A stretch of 64,000 nucleotides of DNA, taken from NCBI GenBank assembly GCA_964423675.1, contig CAYRFP010000002.1:1-64000 (forward strand). Reading direction: 5' to 3'. The notes under the pieces were generated by a model. It was not told the DNA's origin. It saw only the letters and a program-made list of their open reading frames with translations, and did no database searches. Positions 7,348 to 16,540 of the stretch are shown piece after piece (the stretch's first letter is position 1; every line of letters starts with the position of its first letter). Position numbers and translations under genes: made by a program. The stretch is from RUG563 sp964423675. GTDB taxonomy: Bacteria; Bacillota; Clostridia; Christensenellales; Aristaeellaceae.

Positions 7348-8952
7348 TTATTCCTCCATCATTCCCCGGCGCTTGAGTACCGCTTCGGCCACTCGCATGC
7401 CGTCCACGGCGGCGCTCATAATCCCGCCGGCATATCCTGCACCCTCACCGCAGGGATAAACGCCGCCTATGCTGCTTTCGTATCGCGGATCTCGCAAAAG
7501 CCGAACCGGGCAGGATGAACGGCTTTCCACGCCGGTGAGCACCGCATCGGGCAGGGCAAAGCCGTGCAGCTGGCGGTCAAAAAGCTGAACGGCCTGCCGC
7601 AGCCCCTGATAAGCAAAATCCGGCAGCACGGATCGCAGATCCGCGCAGGTAACGCCGGGACGATAGCTGGGGGAGACATCTCCCAGCGCTTTGCTTTCCC
7701 GGCCGCACAAAAGATCCTCTGCCCGCTGAACAGGCGCTTTGTAATTCCCGCCGCCGGCGCGAAATGCCCGCTCCTCCCATAGCCTTTGCAGCACGTAGCC
7801 AGCCAAGGGATGATCATCCTGAAAATCCTCAGTGCGCACATCGATGAGCAGGGCGGCATTGGCGTTTTGGCCATCCCGGGCAAAGGGACTCATGCCGTTT
7901 ACGCATACGCCGCCGATACGGCTGGCAGCGGGAACCACCGTGCCGCCGGGGCACATGCAGAAGGTGTAGGCTCCACGGCCATCGGGCAGCTTGGCAGAGA
8001 GATGATACTCCGCCGCGCCCAGGGCGGGATGCCGGGCAAAGCGGCCATATTGAGTCTTGCTGATCAGCGCCTGGGGATGCTCGATTCGTGCGCCCACTGA
8101 GAAGGGCTTTTGAATCATGTTTACCCCGGCACGATAAAGCATTTGCTGGGTGTCGGCGGCGCTGTGGCCAATCGCGACGATCAGCGTATCTGTTGCAATT
8201 TCGCCCACACCCTGCGCATCCTGATACGTAACGGCCTCCAGACAGTCCGCTTTGATCTTTAAATTGGTTAAACGGGAGGAAAAGCGAACTTCACCGCCCA
8301 GCAAAAGGATTTCTTCCCGAATGGCGGCCACCACCTGGGGCAGCCGATCCGTTCCGATATGCGGGCGCGCTTCATAGCGGATTTCTTCCGGTGCGCCGTG
8401 ATCTGCCAGCTCCTTTAGCACAAGCTGGCAGCGCTTATCTTTAATGCCGGTGGTCAGCTTTCCATCGGAAAACGCCCCGGCTCCCCCCTCGCCAAACTGG
8501 ATATTGCTTTCGGGGTTTAACTGGCCGGATGTGGCGAAGGCTTCGGTGGTTCGCGCGCGTTGATCTACTCGCTCGCCTCGTTCCAGCACAATGGGCTTTA
8601 GCCCTGCTCTGGCCAGTGTGAGTGCCGCAAACAGCCCACCGGGGCCAAAGCCTGCAACCACAGGCCGGGGCCCCCTGGGCGGCGCAGTCAGCTTGGGCGG
8701 AACGGGCGGAAGCGGCGCCGGAACAGCCACACTAGGGCGCAGCCGACGCAAAAGCGCGCCTTCGTTTTTGAATGCCGCATCCACCGTTATCACAAAGTGT
8801 ACGTTGCCCTTATCCCGGGCATCCACGCTTTTTTTGCTTATGCGCCAGGATGACAGCTGATCCCGGGAAACGCGTAGCTTTTCCAGCGCCAGCAGCAGCG
8901 GCGCGTCCGGCTCCGCATCCAGGGGCACCTTGAGATTGGCGATTCGCAGCAT
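7348..8952 (-). CDS. FAD-dependent oxidoreductase, COG2509-like
   Basis: A 534-residue flavoprotein. An N-terminal segment of about 95 residues (MLRIANLKVPLD...) precedes a Rossmann dinucleotide motif VVAGFGPGGLFAALTLARAG (about 98-117). Later conserved stretches are FGEGGAGAFSDGKL and YPCGEGAGYAGGIMSAAVDG near the C-terminus, where FAD binding closes. This order fits the uncharacterised bacterial FAD-dehydrogenase family COG2509, related to geranylgeranyl-reductase-like oxidoreductases. No substrate is known to me. It is the first gene of the FAD-dtd-MBL-hemZ operon, behind a good sigma-A promoter and a GGAGGAAGCTT ribosome-binding site. Confidence 0.8.
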   Translation of the reverse strand: MLRIANLKVPLDAEPDAPLLLALEKLRVSRDQLSSWRISKKSVDARDKGNVHFVITVDAAFKNEGALLRRLRPSVAVPAPLPPVPPKLTAPPRGPRPVVAGFGPGGLFAALTLARAGLKPIVLERGERVDQRARTTEAFATSGQLNPESNIQFGEGGAGAFSDGKLTTGIKDKRCQLVLKELADHGAPEEIRYEARPHIGTDRLPQVVAAIREEILLLGGEVRFSSRLTNLKIKADCLEAVTYQDAQGVGEIATDTLIVAIGHSAADTQQMLYRAGVNMIQKPFSVGARIEHPQALISKTQYGRFARHPALGAAEYHLSAKLPDGRGAYTFCMCPGGTVVPAASRIGGVCVNGMSPFARDGQNANAALLIDVRTEDFQDDHPLAGYVLQRLWEERAFRAGGGNYKAPVQRAEDLLCGRESKALGDVSPSYRPGVTCADLRSVLPDFAYQGLRQAVQLFDRQLHGFALPDAVLTGVESRSSCPVRLLRDPRYESSIGGVYPCGEGAGYAGGIMSAAVDGMRVAEAVLKRRGMMEE

Positions 8953-9001
8953 AAGCTTCCTCCTTTGTCCGGTTCACCGGCTTCTGAAAACATTACCATA
9001 T

Positions 9002-9030
9002 AGTATACCATGAAGCGCAGGCGGGAGCAA
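9002..9030 (-). promoter_or_regulatory. Sigma-A promoter of the FAD oxidoreductase-dtd-hemZ operon
   Basis: On the minus strand TTGCTC (9025-9030) and TATACT (9002-9007) are 17 nt apart. The untranslated leader that follows holds a 12-nt palindrome CCGGTTCACCGG (8969-8980), possibly an operator or a small hairpin. Confidence 0.75.
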
Positions 9031-9118
9031 GCCAAAAAGCAGGACGAGCAGGAAACGGGCGATGGGCAAATCGGCTTTTGCGCAGGGCTTTGCCGAGAGA
9101 TGGGGATGCAGCTTTCTC

Positions 9119-9147
9119 TTGTATCCGGGCGGGGATTATGCTAAAAT
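9119..9147 (+). promoter_or_regulatory. Sigma-A promoter of rimO
   Basis: TTGTAT (9119-9124) and TAAAAT (9142-9147) are separated by 17 nt, with an extended -10 TGC at 9139-9141. It lies 52 nt before the rimO start. Confidence 0.75.
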
Positions 9148-9198
9148 AAGGAGCGCGGCGGAGGGAGAATCTGTCGCGACAACGAAAGGAGCAATTCT

Positions 9199-10512
9199 AT
9201 GCTGCAGGGCTTAAAGGTTGGGATGATTTCTTTGGGATGCGTGAAAAACCGCGTGGATTCGGAGCAGATGCTGGGTACGCTGAAAGCGGCAGGCTGTCAG
9301 CTTACCAATGCGCCGGAGGAAGCGCAGATCCTGATTGTGAACACCTGCGGCTTTATCGCGCCGGCGAAGGAAGAATCCATCGATGCGATTTTTGAAATGG
9401 CGCAATATAAAAAAACAGGCTGCTGCCAGGTTTTATGCGTGACCGGCTGTCTGGCTCAGCGCTATGAAAAGGATCTGCTGGCTGAGATTCCAGAGATTGA
9501 TTGTCTGCTGGGCGTGAGCCAGTATGCCGATCTTGTTCACTATTTGGAGGAAGCGCTGGAAGGAAAGCATCCGGTGGCGACGACGCGTAAAAAGGAATTT
9601 CTGGAATGCGGCCGGGTGCTGACCACGCCGGGCTATTCCGCTTATATCAAAACCGGCGATGGCTGCGATAATCGCTGTGCTTATTGCGCCATTCCGCTGA
9701 TTCGGGGAGGCTATCGTTCTCGCGGCCGTCAGGCGATTCTGGACGAAATCCGTCAAATGGCCAGCCGGGGCGTGAAGGAGCATATTCTCATTGCCCAGGA
9801 TACCACCCGCTATGGCGTGGATACCGGCGATTCACTGGAAAGCCTAATGAACGAGGCGGCAGATATAGCGGGCGTGGAATGGCTGCGGGCGCTTTATATG
9901 TATCCCGATGAAGTGAACCAATCGCTGCTGGACACCATGGCAGCCCGGGAAAATATCTGCAAATATCTGGATTTGCCGCTTCAGCATGCGGCACCCGGAT
10001 TGCTGCAACGGATGAACCGGCGGGGAACCGTGGCGCATACCAAGGCCATGCTGCGAGCGGCGCGGGAGCGGGGCTTCTGCCTACGGACGACCTTTATCGT
10101 GGGTTTCCCTGGAGAGACGGAGGCGGACTTTGAAGAACTGATGGCATTCACGGAGGAAATGGCCTTTGACAGGATGGGCGCATTTACCTTCTCTCCGGAG
10201 GAGGATACGCCCGCGGCCGCGATGCCAGATCAGATTCCGGAGGAAATCAAGCAGCAGCGGCTGGATCGATTGATGAAATTACAGGCGAAAATCAGCCTAG
10301 AGCGAAACCAGCTGCGGGTCGGGAAGGAAGAAAAGGTGCTGATCACGGGGCGGCAGGGCAAGCGCTATACGGCACGTTCGGCCTGGGAAGCACCGGATGC
10401 GGATGGCGAAATCCTGCTGGAAAGCCAGCAGCCCCTTACGGAAGGTGAATTCATTCGCGCTCGGATTATTCGTGCTGGCACGTATGATCTTTCTGCGGAA
10501 GCGCTGGTATAA
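9199..10512 (+). CDS. rimO: Ribosomal protein S12 methylthiotransferase
   Basis: A 437-residue radical SAM methylthiotransferase that adds a methylthio group to the conserved aspartate of ribosomal protein S12. The N-terminal MTTase domain carries the three auxiliary-cluster cysteines C14 (SLGCVKN), C50 (NTCGF) and C84 (VTGC). The radical SAM motif is C156-DNR-C160-AY-C163. A TRAM RNA-binding domain closes the protein (about 370-435). SLGCVKNRVDSE separates it from the tRNA enzyme MiaB. The gene has its own promoter and a weak terminator; the ribosome-binding site is AAAGGAG. Confidence 0.95.
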   Translation: MLQGLKVGMISLGCVKNRVDSEQMLGTLKAAGCQLTNAPEEAQILIVNTCGFIAPAKEESIDAIFEMAQYKKTGCCQVLCVTGCLAQRYEKDLLAEIPEIDCLLGVSQYADLVHYLEEALEGKHPVATTRKKEFLECGRVLTTPGYSAYIKTGDGCDNRCAYCAIPLIRGGYRSRGRQAILDEIRQMASRGVKEHILIAQDTTRYGVDTGDSLESLMNEAADIAGVEWLRALYMYPDEVNQSLLDTMAARENICKYLDLPLQHAAPGLLQRMNRRGTVAHTKAMLRAARERGFCLRTTFIVGFPGETEADFEELMAFTEEMAFDRMGAFTFSPEEDTPAAAMPDQIPEEIKQQRLDRLMKLQAKISLERNQLRVGKEEKVLITGRQGKRYTARSAWEAPDADGEILLESQQPLTEGEFIRARIIRAGTYDLSAEALV

Positions 10513-10519
10513 AAAACAG

Positions 10520-10548
10520 GAGCGCGCCCCAATTTCCGCTCTTTTTTT
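10520..10548 (+). terminator. Weak terminator after rimO
   Basis: A short stem GAGCG (10520-10524) and CGCTC (10537-10541) is followed by seven T residues. The 12-nt loop and 5-bp stem make it weaker than other terminators here. Confidence 0.5.
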
Positions 10549-10566
10549 CGTGCTGGCAGGAATTGC

Positions 10567-10595
10567 TTGACGGAGCGGTCGGGAAATAGTATAAT
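10567..10595 (+). promoter_or_regulatory. Near-consensus sigma-A promoter of the secD-like gene
   Basis: TTGACG (10567-10572) and TATAAT (10590-10595) are exactly 17 nt apart. This is among the best promoter matches in the window. Confidence 0.85.
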
Positions 10596-10675
10596 AGACA
10601 AGTATATAAAATGCGATGAAAACGCGTACGGCGCGTTGAAAAAGCGTATTACACAACGAGAGGAAGAGATTTGTT

Positions 10676-11968
10676 ATGGCAAACACGAAAACCCGGAAAC
10701 CCCTCAGCAATAGCTGCAAGGGCCTGATCTGTCTGGCACTTTTGCTGGTGGTGACGGTATTGGTCTCCTGCTTGGCCGTCAGCGGCATGAAGCTGGATAA
10801 CGAGGGCGTGAATGTGCTACTGCCCTGGGTGCCCGTGAGCAGCCAGGATTGGCCTGCGTCCCTCCCCCTGTCCCGTAGCCTTGGCGGCGGCGACTATGCG
10901 GAATACACCGTTTCTGTTCCCGAGGGCAGCGAAGAATCCGTAGCGGATCTGGCCAATGCGGCGCTGAAGGTGATGAAAGCGCGCCTTTCTGCCTGCAATC
11001 TGAATGATGTGAAGGTCTCCTTGGTGGGCGAAAGCACCATCCGGGTGGAACTGCCCAAGACGGATGATGCGGCCAACGTGTTGTCCATGCTCAGCGGCAA
11101 GGGCAATTTCGAATTCCGCATTGGCGATGAAGCGTTTATGACCGGTGCAGATATTAAGGTCGCTTCCGTTGGGCAATACGACACCACCACCTATATGCTG
11201 GGTCTGCAGACCACCGAGGAAGGCAAGCAGAAGCTGGCCGATGCGACTTCTGCTAATATTAACGGCACCATGAGCATCTATCAGGACGGCGCGCTGCTGA
11301 TTTCTGCCACCGTGCCCGAAGCATTTACCACTGGCACTATCTCTGTGCCGCTGGGCGCGAGCCGGGAAACCACCGAAAAGGTAGCGGCGATGCTGAACAA
11401 TGGCGCCTTCTCTGCCGAACTGACCCAGGGCGAAACCGGCGAACTGGAGAATGATGGAAGCGGTTCTCTCCGTGCGCTGCTGATTATCGCTGCTGTGATG
11501 CTGGCTGTGGCGCTGGTTTATCTGGTGGTCACCGGCAAACTTACGGGTTTTGCCGGCATTTGGGGCGTATGGTGCGCCATTATGATGATGTTCTTCTTCT
11601 TTGCCACGCTGGTGCTGGCCACGGTGAATGTGGCGGTTGCGATCGTGCTGCTGTTAGGCATTCTCCTGGCGATTTTCACCGCTGTGACCCGGACCGACGC
11701 TATTTCCAAGGAAATCGCCAAGGGTCTCGCGCCCAAGGCCGCCACGAAGGCGGGCTTCCGCGCTGCAGGCAAGCTGGTTTGGCTGGTGCATGGCGGCGCG
11801 ATGGTGATTGCCTGCGTTCTGATGCTGATCCCCGGCACGAAGGTTCTGGGCTACACCCTGTCTACGGCCGTGGTGGCAAGCGCTTTTGCCGCTCCGCTGA
11901 TGCGCCTGTTCCAAAGCTGCTTTACCATGATGAGCACCAAGCCCGGCCTGTTTGGAAAAACGAAGTAA
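10676..11968 (+). CDS. Divergent SecD-like membrane protein, no SecF partner nearby
   Basis: A 430-residue protein with SecD topology. It has one N-terminal membrane segment (about 15-37), a large periplasm-type P1 region (about 60-265), then a block of five hydrophobic segments (about 268-425). SecD, with SecF, helps the SecYEG translocon export proteins. The usual SecD motifs are eroded: the GLDLxGG-type motif reads SRSLGGGDYAEY, and the conserved membrane motif with the GMAVDANV-type aspartate is replaced by a hydrophobic stretch ending in FTAVTRTDAIS. The expected secF is absent; recJ follows after 72 nt. Position (secD-recJ-rel) and topology support SecD ancestry, but the function may have changed. 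Confidence 0.65.
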   Translation: MANTKTRKPLSNSCKGLICLALLLVVTVLVSCLAVSGMKLDNEGVNVLLPWVPVSSQDWPASLPLSRSLGGGDYAEYTVSVPEGSEESVADLANAALKVMKARLSACNLNDVKVSLVGESTIRVELPKTDDAANVLSMLSGKGNFEFRIGDEAFMTGADIKVASVGQYDTTTYMLGLQTTEEGKQKLADATSANINGTMSIYQDGALLISATVPEAFTTGTISVPLGASRETTEKVAAMLNNGAFSAELTQGETGELENDGSGSLRALLIIAAVMLAVALVYLVVTGKLTGFAGIWGVWCAIMMMFFFFATLVLATVNVAVAIVLLLGILLAIFTAVTRTDAISKEIAKGLAPKAATKAGFRAAGKLVWLVHGGAMVIACVLMLIPGTKVLGYTLSTAVVASAFAAPLMRLFQSCFTMMSTKPGLFGKTK

Positions 11969-11980
11969 TGAATCCACGAT

Positions 11981-12012
11981 GGGTGCCGGTATGCCGCCGG
12001 CACCCTCTTTTT
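11981..12012 (+). terminator. Terminator between secD-like gene and recJ
   Basis: A perfect 9-bp stem GGGTGCCGG (11981-11989) / CCGGCACCC (11997-12005) is followed by TCTTTTT. Only 28 nt separate it from the recJ start, which leaves no room for a promoter in between. Confidence 0.85.
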
Positions 12013-12040
12013 ACTCTTTTGCAATTTTGGGAGGCTCCTT

Positions 12041-14320
12041 ATGCGGTCCATCGCCCTGCGCACGGTTTCTTCCGCCCCGGCTTTTTCCGGGCTGCCTGAT
12101 TGGCTTTGTCGGTTGCTGGCTGCTCGCGGCATGGAAACGCAGGCGCAGGCGGACGCATTTCTGCATCCTGACTGGGATCAGCTGCTGCCCCCGGAAATGC
12201 TGCCTGGCCTGGGCGAGGCAACGGCGCTAATCCGCAGCGCCCGGGATGCCGGGCAGCGGGCCGTGGTGTATGGCGATTACGATGTGGATGGTGTATGCGC
12301 GGCAGCCATTTTGTCGGAAACTCTTCGGCAGATGGGCATGAATGCGGAGGTGTATATCCCGGATCGGCATACGGAAGGCTATGGGCTGAATTTGGCGGCT
12401 GTGGAAAAGCTGGCGCAGGAATACTCTCTGCTGATTTCGGTGGATTGTGGCATTGCCAGCATGGAAGAAGTGGCAGCTGCAAAGAAAGCGGGGATGCGAG
12501 TGATCGTGACGGATCACCATCGTCCCGGCCCGGAATTGCCCGATGCGGACGCGGTGGTTTCGCCCCTGCTAGGAGATTATCCCTTCCCGTATCTGTGCGG
12601 GGCGGGAGTGGTGTGGAAGGTGAGCCAGTCGCTGCTGGGTGAAAGGGCCCGAGAGTTTCTGGATCTGGCTGCGCTGGCTACAGTGGCCGATCTGGTGGAA
12701 CTGACGGGCGAAAACCGGGCGCTGGTGGCACTGGGCTTGCCTTGCATTGCCAGCACTCGCCGCCCGGGCTTACAGGCGCTGGTGAAGGAGGCAGGAATAT
12801 CTGGTGGCGTGACCAGCGAGCAGGTGGCTTTCCAACTGGCTCCCCGGCTTAATGCCTGCGGCCGACTGGCCTCTGCTCAGATTGCCCTGGAATTGCTGGA
12901 AACGCAGAACCCGTCCCGGGCACAGGAACTGGCTGCACGGGCACAGACGCTGAACCAAAGCCGAAAAGAGCAGGAGCAGCAGGTAATCGATGCGGCAGAG
13001 CAGCAGGTGGCGCAGATTAATCTGGTGGATAACCGGGCCATTGTGGTCTGCGGCGAAGGCTGGAACAGCGGCGTGGTGGGTTTGGCAGCGGGCCGCATCG
13101 CGGAGAAATATGCCTATCCCACAGTGGCGCTTTCCCGGGAGGGCGATATTTGCGTTGGCAGCGCCCGCAGCGCCGGGGATGTGGATATTTACGAAGCACT
13201 GAGGCAATGCCAGGATCTGTTTTTGCGTTTTGGCGGCCACAAACAGGCGGCTGGATTGACGATGGAAGCGGAGCGTGTGCCGGAGTTTCAGCGGCGGCTG
13301 TCTCAGGCAGTGGCGCAGCAGACCGGCGGCGTGGCGCCGATTTCCGTCTTCTGGTGCGACGGGCAATTGCAGTTGTCTCAGGTTACGGAGGAAACTGTTT
13401 CTCTGCTGGCGTTGCTGGAGCCCTTTGGCATGGGCAATCCGGCACCCCGGTTTTTGTGCGCAGGGGTGGAAGCCCTGGCGCTGCGGCCGGTGGGCAAGGA
13501 TGGAAAGCATCTCAAATGCACCTTTCGCCAGGGCAACGTGCTGCGGGACGGAATTTTCTTTGGCGGCGGCGAACAGGCTTCTGCGGTTGGGGGAGAATAC
13601 CGGATGGTTATGACCCCAACCCTTAACGAATTCCGTGGGCGTGTCACGGCGCAATGTCAGCTATACGCGCTGGAATTGGAGCCGGAGACGCTGCCGCCTG
13701 ACCCCGAGGCGGATGCGCTGAGCTGGCTGGCGCAGCCAAGGAGCGAGGGCCGGGCGGAAACGCTTGCGCAGGAAAAGCTGGATGCGTGCATGGCGGGGCA
13801 GCAGGGAACGCTGCTGGTTTGCCGCTGCTGGGAAACTGCGATGGCGTTGCGGGCGCAATATCCGCAGGCGGCGTTTTTTCTGGAAAGGGCGGCGGATCCC
13901 CGGGCATTTCATGGAATTTTGCTGCGAGGTTCCCCGGCGAATGCTTGCGCTTCCTATCGGTGTGTGATATTATGCGACGGCGACTTTTTTGACGCGGACG
14001 CCTGGCGGGCCGCCTGTCCGGATGCGCATGTATACGCCCTGCCCCAAACGGCAGCGGCAAAGGCGCTGCTGGCGGGGATGGCGCTGGATGTTCCGCAGCT
14101 GCGGGAATGCTATCGGCAGCTGCGAGCGGCCCCGCCCCGAAGCCTGGAGGATTTTGCTTATGATGCCGGTTTTACTCTTTCTCAGGCGGCGTTTGCCCTG
14201 ACGGTGTTTGCCGAAATCAATCTGATCGATTGTGTTTTAGCGCCTTTTTCGATTTCCCTCCGGCCTATGCAAAAGCGTGGCCCGGAGGAAAGCCTGCTGT
14301 ATCAGGCGGCGCAAGGATAA
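12041..14320 (+). CDS. recJ: Single-stranded-DNA-specific exonuclease RecJ
   Basis: A 759-residue DHH-family 5'-3' exonuclease for recombination and repair. The metal-binding motifs are DYDVDG (D79, D81, D83), DCGI (D135) and DHH (158-160). The DHHA1 motif with GGHKQAAG follows at about residue 405, then OB-fold and C-terminal regions. The length is at the long end for RecJ, as common in Firmicutes with an extra C-terminal domain. Start ATG at 12041 follows GGGAGG. It lies 12 nt upstream of rel. It appears to rely on readthrough of the preceding terminator or on a promoter inside secD. Confidence 0.95.
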   Translation: MRSIALRTVSSAPAFSGLPDWLCRLLAARGMETQAQADAFLHPDWDQLLPPEMLPGLGEATALIRSARDAGQRAVVYGDYDVDGVCAAAILSETLRQMGMNAEVYIPDRHTEGYGLNLAAVEKLAQEYSLLISVDCGIASMEEVAAAKKAGMRVIVTDHHRPGPELPDADAVVSPLLGDYPFPYLCGAGVVWKVSQSLLGERAREFLDLAALATVADLVELTGENRALVALGLPCIASTRRPGLQALVKEAGISGGVTSEQVAFQLAPRLNACGRLASAQIALELLETQNPSRAQELAARAQTLNQSRKEQEQQVIDAAEQQVAQINLVDNRAIVVCGEGWNSGVVGLAAGRIAEKYAYPTVALSREGDICVGSARSAGDVDIYEALRQCQDLFLRFGGHKQAAGLTMEAERVPEFQRRLSQAVAQQTGGVAPISVFWCDGQLQLSQVTEETVSLLALLEPFGMGNPAPRFLCAGVEALALRPVGKDGKHLKCTFRQGNVLRDGIFFGGGEQASAVGGEYRMVMTPTLNEFRGRVTAQCQLYALELEPETLPPDPEADALSWLAQPRSEGRAETLAQEKLDACMAGQQGTLLVCRCWETAMALRAQYPQAAFFLERAADPRAFHGILLRGSPANACASYRCVILCDGDFFDADAWRAACPDAHVYALPQTAAAKALLAGMALDVPQLRECYRQLRAAPPRSLEDFAYDAGFTLSQAAFALTVFAEINLIDCVLAPFSISLRPMQKRGPEESLLYQAAQG

Positions 14321-14332
14321 AGGAGGAGCGGG

Positions 14333-16540
14333 ATGGCTTATACAGCATATGAATGCCTTACCCTGGAACAAATTCTGGAGCGGGTGCGCAAATCGGATCC
14401 CAGCGGCAAAGGCTGCGATCTGATTGAGCGGGCGTTTCATTTTGCGCAGAAGGCCCATGAAGGGCAGGTTCGCAAAAGCGGCGAGCCTTACATCGTGCAT
14501 CCGACCTATGTGGCCTCTATCCTTACGGAGCTGATGATTGATCCTCCCACTATCGCCGCTTCCTTCCTGCATGATACCGTGGAAGATTGCGAAGGCGTGA
14601 CGCTCCAAAGCATCCAAACCGAGTTTGGGGCGGAGGTGGCGCAGCTGGTGGATGGCGTGACCAAGCTGAGCAAGCTGGACTTTGCCGACCGGGAAGAGCA
14701 GCAGGCCGAATCCCTTCGCAAGATGATTCTGGCCATGAGCAAGGATATCCGGGTGGTGCTGATCAAACTGGCGGATCGGTTGCATAATATGCGAACGCTG
14801 CGCTTTAAGCCGGTAGACCGGCAGGTGGCCATTGCCCGGGAAACCCTGGATATTTACGCGCCTCTGGCGCATCGCCTGGGCGTATATACGATTAAACAGG
14901 AATTGGAAGACCTGGCGCTGCGCTATATCGATCCCGAGGGCTATCAGGATGTGGCCAAGAAGGTGGGCATGAAGCGGGCCGAACGGGAAGAAAACATTAA
15001 GCTGGTGATCAGCGAGCTTTCTCAGAAGCTGAATGAGGCCGGGATGCATTATGAGATCGATGGTCGGCCCAAGCATCTTTATTCCATTTACCGCAAGATG
15101 GTGATCCAGAACAAGCCCTTTGACCAGATCTATGATTTGATTGCGATCCGTGTGATCGTAGATACGATCCCGGAATGCTACACGGTTCTGGGCATTGCGC
15201 ACACACTGTGGAATCAGGTGCCGGGTCGATTCAAGGATTATATTTCCGTGCCTAAGGCGAACATGTATCAATCCCTGCATACAACGGTGGTAGGTGGGCG
15301 ACGGATTCCCTTCCCTTTTGAAATCCAGATTCGCACCTGGGAAATGCACCGGGTGGCCGAATACGGCATTGCGGCTCACTGGAATTACAAAGAAAAGGGG
15401 CATGGGGACGGGGGACTGGATCAGAAGCTTTACTGGCTGCGTCAGATTCTGGACTGGCAATCCGAAACCCGGGACAGCCATGAATTTATCGACAGCCTGA
15501 AGACCGATTTATTTTCCGAGGAGGTCTTTCTATTTACCCCCAAGGGAGACATTATTTCCATGCAGCGGGGGGCAACGCCGCTGGATTTTGCGTACCGGAT
15601 TCATTCTCAGGTGGGCAACAGCTGCGTGGGCGCGAAGATCAACGGCAAGATGGTGCCGCTGGACACGCAGCTATCCACTGGCGATCGGGTGGAAGTGATC
15701 ACCTCTGGCGCGTCCAAAGGGCCGAGTATGGACTGGCTCAAGATCGTGAAAACCCAGCAGGCCAAGGCGAAGATTCGGCAGTTTTTGAAAAAAGAGTTGC
15801 GGGGCGAAAACGTGCAAAAAGGCAGGGAAATGCTGGAGCACGAAGCCCGGCGACGGGGAATCAAGCTGGGAGATTATACGAAGCCGGAATACTATGAGCC
15901 GCTGCTGCGCAAGTACATGTTCCAGGAATTGGAGGACATATACGGTGCAGTCGGTTATGGTGGTATAGCATCATCATATGTCATTTCCAGGTTAATAGAC
16001 GAGAAGCAGAAAAAGGAAGCGCCGGCGCTGCCCAAGGTGACGGTGGTGCAGGAAGGGGCTATGCCCGCATCCACGCCGCAACCGCCCAAGGGAAAGCCTA
16101 CCCACGGCATTTACGTGCATGGGGAATCGGGAATGCTGGTGCGGTTTGCCAAGTGCTGCAATCCGGTGCCGGGAGATGATATTGTGGGATACATCACCCG
16201 GGGACGCGGGGTGACGGTACACAAAGCGGACTGCGTAAACGCCCTGCACACGGAGCCGGAGCGAGCAATTCCCGTTTCCTGGGCGGAGGAGGGCGCAGGC
16301 ACATTCAGCGCGAACCTTCAGATGATTTGTTACGATCATCCATCGTTGCTGGGCGAGATCACTGCGTTTATTACAGAAATGAATCTGCCGATCACAGCCA
16401 TTTCCGTGAAGCTGAACAAGAACAAGACCTGCAATATTACTACCACTATTCAGGTGCAGAGCCGCGAACAGCTGGACAATGCCATTCGCAAGCTGCAAAA
16501 GCGCTCGGATGTGGTGGAAGCTTATCGTAGCGTAAACTGA
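14333..16540 (+). CDS. rel: Bifunctional (p)ppGpp synthetase/hydrolase (Rel)
   Basis: A 735-residue long RelA/SpoT homologue controlling the stringent response. The N-terminal HD hydrolase domain has FLHDTVED (H80, D81). The synthetase domain (about 240-350) includes RPKHLYSIYRKM and the YQSLHT region. A TGS domain follows (about 395-455, VFLFTPKGDI), then a zinc-finger/helical region with CCNP and a C-terminal ACT domain (about 655-730). With the hydrolase residues intact it is probably a bifunctional Rel. It is 12 nt downstream of recJ, with an AGGAGCGGG ribosome-binding site. Confidence 0.96.
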   Translation: MAYTAYECLTLEQILERVRKSDPSGKGCDLIERAFHFAQKAHEGQVRKSGEPYIVHPTYVASILTELMIDPPTIAASFLHDTVEDCEGVTLQSIQTEFGAEVAQLVDGVTKLSKLDFADREEQQAESLRKMILAMSKDIRVVLIKLADRLHNMRTLRFKPVDRQVAIARETLDIYAPLAHRLGVYTIKQELEDLALRYIDPEGYQDVAKKVGMKRAEREENIKLVISELSQKLNEAGMHYEIDGRPKHLYSIYRKMVIQNKPFDQIYDLIAIRVIVDTIPECYTVLGIAHTLWNQVPGRFKDYISVPKANMYQSLHTTVVGGRRIPFPFEIQIRTWEMHRVAEYGIAAHWNYKEKGHGDGGLDQKLYWLRQILDWQSETRDSHEFIDSLKTDLFSEEVFLFTPKGDIISMQRGATPLDFAYRIHSQVGNSCVGAKINGKMVPLDTQLSTGDRVEVITSGASKGPSMDWLKIVKTQQAKAKIRQFLKKELRGENVQKGREMLEHEARRRGIKLGDYTKPEYYEPLLRKYMFQELEDIYGAVGYGGIASSYVISRLIDEKQKKEAPALPKVTVVQEGAMPASTPQPPKGKPTHGIYVHGESGMLVRFAKCCNPVPGDDIVGYITRGRGVTVHKADCVNALHTEPERAIPVSWAEEGAGTFSANLQMICYDHPSLLGEITAFITEMNLPITAISVKLNKNKTCNITTTIQVQSREQLDNAIRKLQKRSDVVEAYRSVN

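Noticed and set aside
14237..15481. 414-codon minus-strand open frame opposite rel
   Set aside because: Antisense of the conserved Rel HD and synthetase domains; no supporting signals.
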